From Demequina lutea (GTDB lineage: Bacteria; Actinomycetota; Actinomycetes; Actinomycetales; Demequinaceae), in NCBI RefSeq assembly GCF_013409005.1, contig NZ_JACBZO010000001.1, positions 2,971,770 to 3,035,769 of the forward strand: a stretch of 64,000 nt of DNA, given 5' to 3'. Of this stretch, positions 27,548 through 36,767 are shown piece by piece. How positions within the stretch are numbered: position 1 is the first letter of the stretch; every line of letters starts with the position of its first letter. The notes beneath the pieces were generated by a model. The model was not told the origin of the DNA. It saw only the letters and a program-made list of their open reading frames with translations, and made no database searches. The position numbers and the translations under genes were made by a program.

Positions 27548-28372
27548 TCATCCCTTGACACTCCCCGAGACTAGCCCGCTCACAATGTGCCGTTGGGCGA
27601 AAACGAAGAAGACGACCATAGGTATGAGCGCTATTACAGTAAGCGTCATGAATGCCGGCCAATTGGTGGCGAACTCCCCTACCGCAGCGTAGATTTGAAG
27701 TACGATGGTCTGCTTGTCCGGAGATGATATGAAGACCGTCGGAAACACGAAGTCGTTCCACACCCACATCGTTTGAAACACGCCCACAGTCACGAGGATT
27801 GGCCTAATGAGGGGGAGGACCACGCGCCAATAAATCTGGCTTGCGCTCGCTCCGTCAATACGTGCCGCCTCAATTATCTCGTACGGAAGAGTCTTCATAT
27901 ACCCCTGAATGATGAAGTAGCAAAATACTGATCCGGCTGCGTAGAGAATGACAAGTCCATTGAGGTTATCAACTAGTTTGAATCCGACAAAAACTCGGTA
28001 AAGCGGAATCAAGGTGGACTGCGCTGGCACGACGAACGCGATGAGGAGCACGACTCCGAGCACTCGATTGAGCAATGTGTGCCGCATGATCATCGAGTAC
28101 GCCGCCATAGATCCCACGAGCAACTGCAACACGATGGCCAAAACGGTCACATACAGAGTATTTGAGAACACCTGCACGAGCGGCACACTCTCAAAAACGT
28201 CAATGTAGTTACCGAGGTAAAGCGACGTTGGAAGGCCTAGCGGGTTAGCCACAGTTTCGCGCTGGGTTTTGAAGGTGTTCACGACGATGTAGTAGAGAGG
28301 GAACCCCACGACAACCACCGCGCCAAACATGAAAACGGACAGCATGACGTGCCGTCCCTTGAGTTTCTTCAC
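27548..28372 (-). CDS. Carbohydrate ABC transporter permease, MalG type
   Basis: 274 residues, six membrane helices. The EAA loop that docks with the ATPase reads EIIEAARIDGASASQIYWRVVLPLIRPIL. FKTQRETVANPLGLP near the N-terminus is typical of CUT1 permeases. Its start overlaps the previous permease by 4 bp, so the two are coupled. It works with the other permease and the binding protein upstream. No ATP-binding gene is in the cassette; a shared MsmK/MsiK-type ATPase elsewhere is likely, as is usual in Actinobacteria. Confidence 0.9.
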   Translation of the reverse strand: MKKLKGRHVMLSVFMFGAVVVVGFPLYYIVVNTFKTQRETVANPLGLPTSLYLGNYIDVFESVPLVQVFSNTLYVTVLAIVLQLLVGSMAAYSMIMRHTLLNRVLGVVLLIAFVVPAQSTLIPLYRVFVGFKLVDNLNGLVILYAAGSVFCYFIIQGYMKTLPYEIIEAARIDGASASQIYWRVVLPLIRPILVTVGVFQTMWVWNDFVFPTVFISSPDKQTIVLQIYAAVGEFATNWPAFMTLTVIALIPMVVFFVFAQRHIVSGLVSGSVKG

Positions 28373-29307
28373 GTCACTCTCCTCTCAAGCACCCGCATGA
28401 GCGTCACTTGCGAAATCGCCAGCACCGCGACCGTCAGCGTGAAAACCACCGCAAGCGCGGATGCAAGACCGTAGTGACCCTGCGATACACCAGTGACAAT
28501 GATTGACTGTGTAATGGTGAATGTTGCGAATCCGGGCCCTCCGCCGGTTAACGCGAATGGCAGGTCGAAGATCTTAAGCCCGTGGGTCAACAACAGAAAC
28601 TGGCTAATCACAATGGCGGGAGTGAGTAGAGGTAGCGTAATTTTCCAGAATTGCTGCGGCCCAGACGCGCCATCAATAGTAGCGGCCTCGTAATACTCGT
28701 GTGGGATTGACTGGAGGTAGGCGAGGTAGAGCACCGCATGCCAGCCCGCGAGCCCCCAAATGCCGACCACGATGACGGACATCCGCGCGAGCCCCGTCGC
28801 GGCGAGCCACGCCACTGGGCCCCCACCGCCAAATTTGTCGAGGACCGTGTTCAGCGCACCGGTGTCCAACGGCGACAGAATATAGGCCCAGACGAGGCCT
28901 AGTACGAGCATGCTAGGGACTGCGGGGAAGAAGAAAACTGAGCGTGCGAGGTTCCGGCCAAAGAAACGCTTGTTTAGCGCTACTGCAAGCGGTATGGCGA
29001 TCATCGTTACGCCCACGGTGATGCCCACTGCAAAAAGTAGTGTGAAGGTGAGCCCGGCGAGAAGCGAACTGTCCGTGAACAGCTTCACATAATTGGCAAG
29101 CCCCACGAAGTTGACGTCAGAGGAGTAGCCGTTGAAGTCCGTAAAACTCCAGTAAAAGGACTGCGCGAGCGGCACCAAGAAGAGCACCACAAAGACAATG
29201 ATGATCGGGATCAAAAAGGCCTGGTGTGCTGCCGCATCACGCCAGCCAGTGGTTCGGAGCGCTCGACTTCGCAGGCGAGTGACTATCGCTCTAGCGGTGA
29301 CGGTCAT
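28369..29307 (-). CDS. Carbohydrate ABC transporter permease, MalF type
   Basis: 312 residues, six membrane helices. The first is FLIPIIIVFVVLFLVPLAQSFY, followed by FTDFNGYSSDVNFVGLANY, a common CUT1 motif. EAA loop: EYYEAATIDGASGPQQFWKITLPLLTPAIV. It lies 66 bp after the binding-protein gene and overlaps the next permease by 4 bp. Likely substrate is an arabinose- or xylose-containing oligosaccharide, inferred from the GH51 and GH3 enzymes next to it. Confidence 0.9.
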   Translation of the reverse strand: MTVTARAIVTRLRSRALRTTGWRDAAAHQAFLIPIIIVFVVLFLVPLAQSFYWSFTDFNGYSSDVNFVGLANYVKLFTDSSLLAGLTFTLLFAVGITVGVTMIAIPLAVALNKRFFGRNLARSVFFFPAVPSMLVLGLVWAYILSPLDTGALNTVLDKFGGGGPVAWLAATGLARMSVIVVGIWGLAGWHAVLYLAYLQSIPHEYYEAATIDGASGPQQFWKITLPLLTPAIVISQFLLLTHGLKIFDLPFALTGGGPGFATFTITQSIIVTGVSQGHYGLASALAVVFTLTVAVLAISQVTLMRVLERRVT

Positions 29308-29373
29308 GCGAATCCCTTCTGATGCGCGGGTGGGGGCGCGGACGCCCCCACCCGCGGCAACTTACTTGCGAGT

Positions 29374-30633
29374 TCAGGAAGCCGACGCCAACCTGGAGTC
29401 GAGCGCTTTCGTGAACTCCTGAGGCGTGATCTCGCCGGTGACCATGCGCTGGATCTGGGCGATCGCCTCTTGATTGAGCACGTCCTCACTACGTTGCCAG
29501 GCGATCTGTGGAAGGTAGAGGTTTCCTGCCCGAATATCCGACAGAATTGGATCGAGAGCGGGATCGAGCGTGGGCTTAAAGTCGCTCGTGACGGTGATCT
29601 GACCAGTATTTGTCGCAAAGGATTCGGCACCCGCAGGCGAGCTCATCCACGTAAGGAAGGTCTTCGCAGCCTCGACCTTGTCGCTGGATGAGTTGATCGC
29701 GAACGCCGGGCTTGCAGCGCCAGCGACATAGGGCTCGAAGCCAGCAATCGCTGGAACCTTAACGACCTTGAATTTGAGATCGGGACCGCCTGCCTCGTGC
29801 GCTGCCGCCATGATCCACGGACGACCAATCGTCATCGCGGTTTTGCCCGCGTAGAACGCGTTTTGCGCATCGGCACGTGACAGCCCGACTACGTCACGCG
29901 TGACAGCGCCAGACTCGTACAACTTGTTGTATTCCTTGACGATAGGGGTCCACTGCTCGTCAAACGACGAGGTGCCGTCGAAAATCTTGTCGTCCATGGT
30001 GCCACCGATCGACGCGTTGTACGCACCAAGCTGTGCGCCGAGAATGATCGGCATGCCATCGATTGCCTCGAGGAAGGGGCTGATGCCCGCCGCGTCGAGC
30101 TTCAGGCACATGGCGATGAAGTCGTCCCAGTTCTCCGGAGGAGCGTCGTACCCTACCGAGGCCAGCATGTCCACGTTATACATCAAGCCAGCTCCCCAGG
30201 AGGCAATCGACATGCCGTACACCGAGCCGTCACGACCATATGTTGTTTGGTTGAACTTCGGGATGTTAGACATGAAGCCTTCGCCCGCAAGGTCCAGAAC
30301 GAATTTACCGTCGATGAGACCGGTCTTATTCTCGGCGGCCATCATGAACACGTCCGGCGCGGTTCCAGCGAGCAGGCGAGCTTGCAGCGTAGTGATGTAC
30401 CCCTGAACCGGCGGCGCGTAGGACGCCTCAATCTTGATCTCAGGGTGGGCGGCCTCAAATGCTTTCAGCACCGGCTGCATCACGTCTTGGGTTTCCCATG
30501 ACAGGTATGTCAGCGTTGTAGTGCCTCCACCGCTGGCCGAGCCGCTACTTACGTCTGCACTGCTGGAACAGCCCGTCAGTGCTAGTAGCCCAACCGCGAG
30601 GCCCGCGGCTCCCATTGCGAGGTTGCGTCTCAT
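29374..30633 (-). CDS. Extracellular sugar-binding lipoprotein of the ABC importer
   Basis: 419 residues from the ATG at 30633, with AAGGAG 9 bases upstream. The signal peptide ends in the lipobox LLALTGC, so it is a lipoprotein facing outside. A Ser/Gly linker follows, then the family-1 binding fold: TTLTYLSWETQDVMQPVLKAFEAAHPEIKIE, YGMSIASWGAGLMYNVDML, TAMTIGRPWI. It is the first gene of the operon binding protein-permease-permease-GH51 and lies opposite the GH3 gene across a 496-bp regulatory region. Confidence 0.9.
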   Translation of the reverse strand: MRRNLAMGAAGLAVGLLALTGCSSSADVSSGSASGGGTTTLTYLSWETQDVMQPVLKAFEAAHPEIKIEASYAPPVQGYITTLQARLLAGTAPDVFMMAAENKTGLIDGKFVLDLAGEGFMSNIPKFNQTTYGRDGSVYGMSIASWGAGLMYNVDMLASVGYDAPPENWDDFIAMCLKLDAAGISPFLEAIDGMPIILGAQLGAYNASIGGTMDDKIFDGTSSFDEQWTPIVKEYNKLYESGAVTRDVVGLSRADAQNAFYAGKTAMTIGRPWIMAAAHEAGGPDLKFKVVKVPAIAGFEPYVAGAASPAFAINSSSDKVEAAKTFLTWMSSPAGAESFATNTGQITVTSDFKPTLDPALDPILSDIRAGNLYLPQIAWQRSEDVLNQEAIAQIQRMVTGEITPQEFTKALDSRLASAS

Positions 30634-30718
30634 TGCCCGTTTCTCCTTCGTTGTGTTGTGTCGCACGTACCCGTGCGTCCACCTTCGGTGCTAGTTGCAC
30701 CTTCGTGGCCGCGCCAGC

Positions 30719-30865
30719 TCAGTTGAGTTGTAGCGGGTATCCTCTTAGCGAGCCTTGACTAAGTCGAGCTTGGCCGGCCGCGTGCACGCGATGCCACCCG
30801 TTCATCCCCGAACTTGTCGCCGACATCAGGCTCGACTCACGCGCCTTTCGAAAGGCATCCGTCAT
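30719..30865 (-). CDS. Possible 48-residue leader ORF or regulator remnant
   Basis: An ATG at 30865 is preceded by AAGGAGGAG, a very strong ribosome site (about 9-10 bases away), and opens a 48-codon frame (MTDAFRKARESSLMSATSS ... YPLQLN). It lies between the shared promoter region and the binding-protein gene. I do not recognise the product. It could be a leader peptide, the cut-off start of a lost gene, or chance. No membrane segment or signal peptide. Confidence 0.3.
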   Translation of the reverse strand: MTDAFRKARESSLMSATSSGMNGWHRVHAAGQARLSQGSLRGYPLQLN

Positions 30866-30954
30866 CCTCACCACTCCTCCTTGAGTCGCTTCTGAACACG
30901 TGTTGGAAAAGCATCCACACCAGATCGAACCGGTACGGTACAAGGGCTCTTCAC

Positions 30955-30985
30955 GATCACACATCGTGCACGATTTACGATATTA
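30955..30985. promoter_or_regulatory. Candidate operator in the GH3 / ABC divergent promoter region
   Basis: The 12-bp palindrome ATCGTGCACGAT (30963-30974) lies within a cluster of ACGAT/ATCGT half-sites in alternating orientation, roughly midway in the 496-bp gap between the divergent operons. A second inverted repeat, GCACG-tacc-CGTGC, lies near 30663. LacI- or GntR-type control is a reasonable guess; no regulator gene is present in the cassette. Confidence 0.45.
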
Positions 30986-31129
30986 GGTGACTATGGGTGT
31001 TGTGTCAAAACCGATCATCATGCGTAACCGGCGCCCCGACGACGAGGTTGACGCGCCCTCGAGTGGCACCCTATTTTTGTTCGCAGTAGCCGCGTCGCGA
31101 CCACTCCGACTTCGACGGGAAAGCCAATC

Positions 31130-33586
31130 GTGAACCCTTCACATCTGCCCGATAGCCAAGTCAACGCTGATGCCTCAAGCGTCTTCACAGGGACCGCGGG
31201 TGAGTCCCGCGGCCCTTGGAACAACCCCGAACTCGACACAGCTACCCGTGTCGCCGCGCTGCTCAAGGTAATGAGTTTGGAGGAGAAAGTGGCGCAGTTG
31301 TCCGGCGTGTGGGTGGGAGCCGACGACAGCGGCGGCGAAGTTGCCCCTCAGCAACACGAAATGGAGGAACCCATCGACTTCGATGCCCGTCTCGGCATCG
31401 GAGTCGGTCAACTGACACGCCCCTTTGGTACGAAGCCAATTGATCCGGCACTTGGCGCACTGAGTCTCGCAAGAACTCAGCAACGCATAGTCGAAAGCAA
31501 TCGTTTTGGAATTCCCGCAATTGCTCACGAGGAATGTCTCACAGGATTCGCAACTTGGGGCGCCACGACATTTCCCACTCCCTTGGCGTGGGGCGCGACC
31601 TTCGACCCCGCACTCATCGAGGACATGGGAGAGTACATTGGGACGAGCATGCGAAAAGTTGGTGTTCACCAGGGACTAGCCCCTGTTCTTGACGTCGCCT
31701 ATGACCCACGATGGGGCCGAACTGAGGAGACCATCGGAGAGGACCCCTACCTCGTTGGCACTATCGGATCGGCCTACGTTCGCGGTATGGAGAAATCGGG
31801 TATCATCACCACTCTCAAGCACTTCGCGGGGTATTCAGCGTCCCGTGAGGGCCGCAATCTAGCGCCTGTGTCAATTGGATGGCGAGAATTACGCGACGTC
31901 GTGCTTCCTCCCTTCGAAATGGCAATTCGCGAGGCTGGCGCCCGGTCGGTGATGAATTCTTACGCCGCTCTGGACGGTCTTCCCGTGGCCGCCGATCGAC
32001 AGTTACTCACTGATCTCTTGAGGAGCGAGTGGGGCTTCAAGGGCACGGTGGTCGCCGACTACTTCGCCATCCCTTTCCTCCAGACTCTCCACGGCGTTGC
32101 GAGCGACGTGGCTGAGGCCGCCGCCCAGGCGCTCCGCGCGGGGATCGACGTAGAGTTGCCGACCACCAAGGCATACGGAGCCCCATTGCTCAATGCCGTG
32201 AGGGAGGGGGCCATTGATGAAGCGCTGGTCGACCAAGCGGCTACCCGGGTACTTTCGCAGAAAGTTGACTTGGGACTTCTCGATCCCGAGTGGTCAGCTT
32301 TTCCGGAATGCCTCGCTCGGCGCGAACTCGACGACGTCCCAGGCTTGCGCGGATCCGTCTCCCTCAATAGCGATGTCGGTCGCGGGATCGCGCGTCGCGT
32401 CGCGGACGAGTCGATTGTGCTGCTCTCCAACGACGGGACGCTCCCTATCGCCGACCTATCTACGATTGCCGTGTTCGGACCAAGTGCGGACTTCACCATG
32501 TCCGGCATGGGCGGATACGCCTTCCCCTCTCACGTCGGCATACACCACAGCTCGCGGCACGGCATCGATCTCATCTCTGTGCTCGCGGCGCTCAAGCGCA
32601 CCTACCCTTCAACCTCCATTCGACATCTTGAGGGAACACCCTTCGGCACGGCACAGCCGATTGACCAAGACGCAATTGGGCGTGCATGCACCGGCGCAGA
32701 CCTCGCCGTGGTGGCACTCGGCGACAACGCACTCATGTGGGGCAAAGGCACTAGTGGCGAAGGATCCGATGCCCCTAGCCTGGAGCTCCCTGGTTTCCAG
32801 CGAGCCCTGCTGGAAGCCGTCCTAGCGACCGGTACCACGACTGTCGTCGTACTTTTGGCGGGACGGCCTTACGCGCTTGGCCCGGTCGCGGAGCGATGCG
32901 CGGCGATCGTGCAGGCATTCTTCCCGGGGCAGGAGGGTAGCGAGGCCGTCGTAGGCGTATTATCCGGTCGGGTCGCGCCATCGGGACGCCTTCCAGTCTC
33001 CGTACCGTCGGGCCCCGGCGGCTACCCGCGTTCCTACCTGTCACCAGCACTTGGACACCGCACGGAAGTCTCTGCCGTAGATCCAACCCCTTTGTACCCC
33101 TTCGGTCACGGGCTTTCGTATACGACATTCGACTGGTATGACGGGTCGTGCGATGCCGACGAGGTATCGCCGGATGATGTAGTTCGACTTTCTGTCGCCG
33201 TTCGCAACACGGGCAATGTCGCTGGTGTCGATGTCGTCCAGGTGTACCTCACCGATCCGTGGGCATCAGTCTCTCAACCACTCGCTCGCTTGGTCGGCTA
33301 CACACGAGTCACCCTCGAGCCCGGCGCGTCTGCCATAGTCACTGTCGATGTGCCGATCGCACTTGCCGCGCTGACAAACCGTGACGGAAGGCGAGTGGTC
33401 GAGCCCGGCGCACTGACACTTAGCCTGCGACGGTCGAGCGCGAATGTGGCATGCGAGTTCTCACTGACCGTAGTGTGCGATGGGCCCGTCGCCCCCGACG
33501 CAACGTCGCCATTGAGTTCATCCGCGCATGTCAACGCCTCGGACGCTAAGGAGTCATTGGCCGACACACGGCGCCCGCACAGGTAG
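31130..33586 (+). CDS. Glycoside hydrolase family 3 beta-glucosidase / beta-xylosidase
   Basis: 818 residues, no signal peptide, so cytoplasmic. The N-terminal barrel shows MSLEEKVAQLSG, HEECLTGF, LDVAYDPRWGRTEETIGEDPYL and LKHFAGYSASREGRN. The catalytic nucleophile is Asp in GTVVADYFAI (about residue 310). The second domain has DESIVLLSNDGTLPI and GEGSDAPSLELPGFQ. A fibronectin-III-like domain follows PLYPFGHGLSYTTFDW. It removes terminal beta-linked glucose or xylose. The GTG at 31130 follows a weak GGGAAA site. It is divergent from the ABC/GH51 operon and faces the inverted IS copy B. Confidence 0.9.
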   Translation: MNPSHLPDSQVNADASSVFTGTAGESRGPWNNPELDTATRVAALLKVMSLEEKVAQLSGVWVGADDSGGEVAPQQHEMEEPIDFDARLGIGVGQLTRPFGTKPIDPALGALSLARTQQRIVESNRFGIPAIAHEECLTGFATWGATTFPTPLAWGATFDPALIEDMGEYIGTSMRKVGVHQGLAPVLDVAYDPRWGRTEETIGEDPYLVGTIGSAYVRGMEKSGIITTLKHFAGYSASREGRNLAPVSIGWRELRDVVLPPFEMAIREAGARSVMNSYAALDGLPVAADRQLLTDLLRSEWGFKGTVVADYFAIPFLQTLHGVASDVAEAAAQALRAGIDVELPTTKAYGAPLLNAVREGAIDEALVDQAATRVLSQKVDLGLLDPEWSAFPECLARRELDDVPGLRGSVSLNSDVGRGIARRVADESIVLLSNDGTLPIADLSTIAVFGPSADFTMSGMGGYAFPSHVGIHHSSRHGIDLISVLAALKRTYPSTSIRHLEGTPFGTAQPIDQDAIGRACTGADLAVVALGDNALMWGKGTSGEGSDAPSLELPGFQRALLEAVLATGTTTVVVLLAGRPYALGPVAERCAAIVQAFFPGQEGSEAVVGVLSGRVAPSGRLPVSVPSGPGGYPRSYLSPALGHRTEVSAVDPTPLYPFGHGLSYTTFDWYDGSCDADEVSPDDVVRLSVAVRNTGNVAGVDVVQVYLTDPWASVSQPLARLVGYTRVTLEPGASAIVTVDVPIALAALTNRDGRRVVEPGALTLSLRRSSANVACEFSLTVVCDGPVAPDATSPLSSSAHVNASDAKESLADTRRPHR

Positions 33587-33686
33587 CACGAGTCACGATC
33601 CGGAATCTGTCAAGTCAACTGAGACGGTTGTGGTCAGTTCATCTGGGGTTCGACCTTGGGCTGGTTGATCCAGGACTGGGTGGGCA

Positions 33687-34257
33687 TTACCGGCGGGTGC
33701 GGTCGGTGGCCAACCGCTCGGGATGGGCGTGGTAGGCGGCGGTGAGGGTGTTCTGTCGGTCCTGGTCGATCGCGTCGGTGGTGCCGAAGTGGACCGAGGC
33801 CGGGTGTGTCAGGCGATCGCGGAGTGGCGGTGGATGTAGTTGTACTCGTGGAAGAAGCCGGCACAGAACTCGCGGGCGTGAGCCAGCGAAGCGAAGGCTT
33901 TCGGGAACTCAGGCAGGTACTTCAGCGTCTTGAACTGGGCCTCGGAGAACGGGTTGTCGTTGCTGACCCGAGGCCGCGAATGCGAGCGGGTCACGCCCAG
34001 GTCGGCCAGCAGCGCCGACACGGGTTTGGAGGTCATCGAGGTGCCGCGGTCGGCGTGCACGGTGGGCGGGACGGCGCCGTTGCGGTCGATCAGTGCGGAG
34101 TCCTCGACTTGGGCGATGATCCAGGACGGGTTGAACCGGGAGTAGATGTCGATCAGCCGTAGAGTTGGTAGAAGATTCCCTTGGCCGGGCCGCGCAGTTT
34201 GGTGATGTCCCAGGTCCACACCTGCGACGACCCGCCGGCCAGCAGTTCGGGTTTGAC
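33687..34257 (-). pseudogene. Copy B transposase, catalytic 3' part
   Basis: Reads, on the minus strand, the same blocks as copy A: SSQVWTWDITKLRGPAKG, then in another frame LIDIYSRFNPSW, VHADRGTSMTSKPV and SNDNPFSEAQFKTLKYLPEF. Separated from its 5' half by the nested IS3. Inactive. Confidence 0.8.
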
Positions 34258-34272
34258 TGAATCGCCCCGGGT

Positions 34273-35211
34273 TTAGTGGAGGGCGAGTTCTCCCAGAAGC
34301 GGCTGCTCCTGGGTCGTGTTCTCACGGTAGTACAGGTCTTCCATCTCGATCGGGGTGAGGTATCCGATCGAGGAGTGCAGCCGGTTTTCATTGAACCAGT
34401 GGATCCAGGACAGGGTCGCGAGTTCGAGCTCGTCAGCGGTGCGGAACGGGCCGTCGAGCTTCACGCACTCGGTTTTGTAGAGCCCGACGACGGTCTCTGC
34501 GAGGGCGTTGTCGTAGGAGTCCCCGACGGTCCCGATCGACGCGATCGCTCCCACGTCTGCGAGCCGTTCCGAGTAGCGCAACGCGGTGTATTGAGCTCCC
34601 GCATCCGAATGTTGAATGACTCCTGTGACGTCCTCGCCGGCCCGGCCACGGACCCACAAAGCCATGTCGAGCGCATCCAAGGGCAGATCCGTCGGCATGC
34701 GGTTCATCGTGCGCCAGCCGACAATGCGACGTGAGAATACGTCGGTCACGAAGGCGGTGAACGCCATACCCGACCATGTCGGCACATAGGTGAAGTCCAC
34801 GACCCACAGCTGGTTTGGTCGCTCCGCACGGAAGCAGCGCTGAACGTGATCCGCAGGGCGAGGCGCGGTGTCGTTCGGCCTGGTGGTGACGAACTGCTTG
34901 CCGCGGCGCGCACCGCGCAGACCGTGTTCACGCATGAGGCGTTCGACCGTGCAGCGCGCCACAACAACGCCTTCACGGTGCAGCAGACGCCACACCTTGC
35001 GCGCCCCACTGAGTCCGCGTCCGCGTTCACGATCCCAGTAGATCCGCTCAATATCGACGATCAGATCACCGTCGCGTATCACACGCGCGGAATCGGGACG
35101 GTGCCTGGCGGCGTAGTAACCCGACGGGGCAATCCGGCACCCGTGCTCGGTGAGCACCCGGCAGATTGGCTCGACCCCGAACCGCGAGCGATGCTCGTCG
35201 ATGAAGGCCAC
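34273..35211 (-). CDS. IS3-family transposase OrfB (integrase domain)
   Basis: 312 residues. HTH_21 region: HGCRIAPSGYYAARHRP and GARKVWRLLHREGVVVARCTVERLM. Integrase core: LWVVDFTYVPTWSGMAF (first Asp), IQHSDAGAQYTALRY (second Asp), DSYDNALAETVVGLYKTE (Glu), ending SSIGYLTPIEME. All DDE residues are present. In IS3 elements OrfB is normally made as an OrfA-OrfB fusion by -1 frameshifting; the OrfB frame is open upstream of this ATG and overlaps the end of OrfA, with AGTTTCTTC as a possible slip site. Confidence 0.92.
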   Translation of the reverse strand: MAFIDEHRSRFGVEPICRVLTEHGCRIAPSGYYAARHRPDSARVIRDGDLIVDIERIYWDRERGRGLSGARKVWRLLHREGVVVARCTVERLMREHGLRGARRGKQFVTTRPNDTAPRPADHVQRCFRAERPNQLWVVDFTYVPTWSGMAFTAFVTDVFSRRIVGWRTMNRMPTDLPLDALDMALWVRGRAGEDVTGVIQHSDAGAQYTALRYSERLADVGAIASIGTVGDSYDNALAETVVGLYKTECVKLDGPFRTADELELATLSWIHWFNENRLHSSIGYLTPIEMEDLYYRENTTQEQPLLGELALH

Positions 35212-35546
35212 TAGAACGGAAGTCGCGGGTCGAGCTCCCGCGCGAAGAAACTTGACGCGGCGAGCAGTATCTCGTTCGCGCGTTTGAGTTCTCGCACTTC
35301 ACGCTCCAACGCCTTGATCGTGGCCGCGTCCACCGAGGTCACACCGGCAACCTCTCCTGCATCGATCCGGGCCTGTTTCACCCAGCCACGCAGCGTGTCT
35401 GAGTTCACTCCGACCCGATGACCCACACGGATCACGGCCGCGTTCATCGACAGCGACGTCTCCTGAGACATCGCCTCTCTTACAAGCCGCACGGAACGCT
35501 CCCTGAGCTCCTGCGGATACTTCCTCGGTGCTGGCATGACTCCCAT
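35211..35546 (-). CDS. IS3-family transposase OrfA (helix-turn-helix, leucine zipper)
   Basis: About 108-111 residues; the start is MPAPRKYPQELRERSVRLV or three codons earlier. The helix-turn-helix covers AAVIRVGHRVGVNSDTLRGWVKQ. The heptad-rich tail AATIKALEREVRELKRANEILLAASSFFA is the leucine zipper that mediates multimer formation. Its stop codon overlaps the OrfB start. Confidence 0.92.
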   Translation of the reverse strand: MGVMPAPRKYPQELRERSVRLVREAMSQETSLSMNAAVIRVGHRVGVNSDTLRGWVKQARIDAGEVAGVTSVDAATIKALEREVRELKRANEILLAASSFFARELDPRLPF

Positions 35547-35589
35547 CCTTTCGGGGAATCAGACCCTCCACCAAACCCGGGGCGATTCA

Positions 35590-36386
35590 TGACCTTGGCG
35601 GGGTGGGTCGCCAGCCGTCGCCGTTCGCGGCTCTGTCCGGCCGCCCGGGCGATCCGGTACATGCTCGAGGCCGAGCACCAGTAGCGGCCCTCGTCGAGCT
35701 CCCTGGCCCAGATCTGGCCGATCGAGAGGTCCGCATACGCCTCGGTGTTGATCAGCGTGAGCACCGCCACCCGCTCGGCCGGTGAGAGCACCTGCCCGTT
35801 CTCGGGCACCGCACGCACCGGCCGGGGCCCGTGCACCGGTCCGCGGGCGTGACGGTAGTGGGTGGCCCTGGCCCGGCCCAGCAGTGCGCAGGACCGGCTG
35901 ATCGGTACCGCGACCGCACGCAACTCGGTGAATGTCGCTCTCATCGTCTCCTCGACGACGGTGGCGTGCCCGTGCTCTCGGAGATGTGCTCCAAGAGCCC
36001 TTGCAGTTTTCCCATGATCTCCACCACCACCTGCGACTTGGCCAACTCGCGGACCAGCCGCTGGTTCTCCGCCCGCAACCGCCCCGGATCGTCCTTCTCG
36101 CCCACGCTGGCTCTCGATGCGCCCTCCGAGGGGCCGAGGCGCCACGGGTCACCGCATCACGTGCGCGAGCCCACTCACGGATCTGGGACTGGTACAAGCC
36201 CTCACGACGCAACACGGCAGCCTTGCTGCCGTGCGGTGCCGCCTCATACTCCGCAACCACCCTCGCCCGGTAGGCCGCCGTGAACGAGCGCCGGACCGGA
36301 CGAGCGGCCGGATCTACGACTACTTCTCCTGGGCTCGCCACCGGACCATCTTCGACACCAGGAAGAACTGGACTATTGCTACTCAC
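35590..36386 (-). pseudogene. Copy B transposase, OrfA and 5' part of OrfB
   Basis: Minus-strand equivalent of copy A from the GTG start (36386) to the IS3 insertion point. It shows RRSFTAAYRARVVAEYEAA, the same frame loss as copy A, and RATFTELRAVAVPISRSCALL. It is cut at the TGAC target site. Inactive. Confidence 0.8.
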
Positions 36387-36456
36387 GAAACTGTCTCCTA
36401 TCACCACCCTCCACGGTGGGCCCGGGGGCTCCGGCATGTCTCACTACAGCCTGACA

Positions 36457-36739
36457 GGGAGGGGCCTCCTACCGGGCCCTCGTGACCGGCCTGAGCATGC
36501 GCTCCTCGATGGGCAGAACCGGTGTGTGCTGGAATAACAGCATGGCCGAATCGTTCTTCTCGATGCTGAAGAACGAGCGCGTATACCGCACCGTCTACAC
36601 GACAAAAACACAGGAAAAACGGGACGTCATTGCCTACATCGAGGGCTTCTACAACAGCCGCCGCCGACACTCAGCACTCGACTACCGCAAGCCCAACGAA
36701 GTCCACTACAGTTACCAGCAGCCAGCCCTGGCAGCATAA
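36457..36739 (+). pseudogene. IS3-family transposase C-terminal fragment
   Basis: About 85 residues: GVCWNNSMAESFFSMLKNE, then VIAYIEGFYNSRRRHSALDY and KPNEVHYSYQQPA. This is the end of an IS3/IS150-type integrase domain including the catalytic Glu region. It is cut on the left by IS copy B. A remnant of an older IS that differs from both IS3 types above. Confidence 0.8.
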
Positions 36740-36767
36740 GAGAAACCACCAACTCCGCTGTCCGAAA

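Larger units (their letters stand above)
34258..35589 (-). mobile_element. Intact IS3-family (IS3-group) insertion sequence nested in copy B
   Basis: 1332 bp. Terminal inverted repeats TGAATCGCCCCGGGTTTA (left) and TGAATCGCCCCGGGTTTG (right, read inward) continue with GTGGAGG on both sides. The flanks carry a 4-bp target duplication TGAC (34254-34257 and 35590-35593), and copy A shows the uninterrupted target AAGGTCAAAC. Both transposase frames are open, so this is a recent insertion that may still be mobile. Confidence 0.9.
33608..36456 (-). mobile_element. IS3-family insertion sequence, copy B, interrupted by a second IS
   Basis: Inverted copy of the IS at 24384-25896, with the same ends and the same frameshifts. 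It carries a 1332-bp IS3 insertion (34258-35589). Without that insert it is about 1.51 kb, the same as copy A. Together the two copies enclose the GH51/ABC/GH3 cassette with their right ends facing it, like a composite transposon. Confidence 0.8.

Noticed and set aside
29374..30666. Binding-protein start 11 codons upstream
   Set aside because: The extra residues (MRHNTTKEKRA) precede the signal peptide awkwardly and cover the AAGGAG site of the ATG at 30633.
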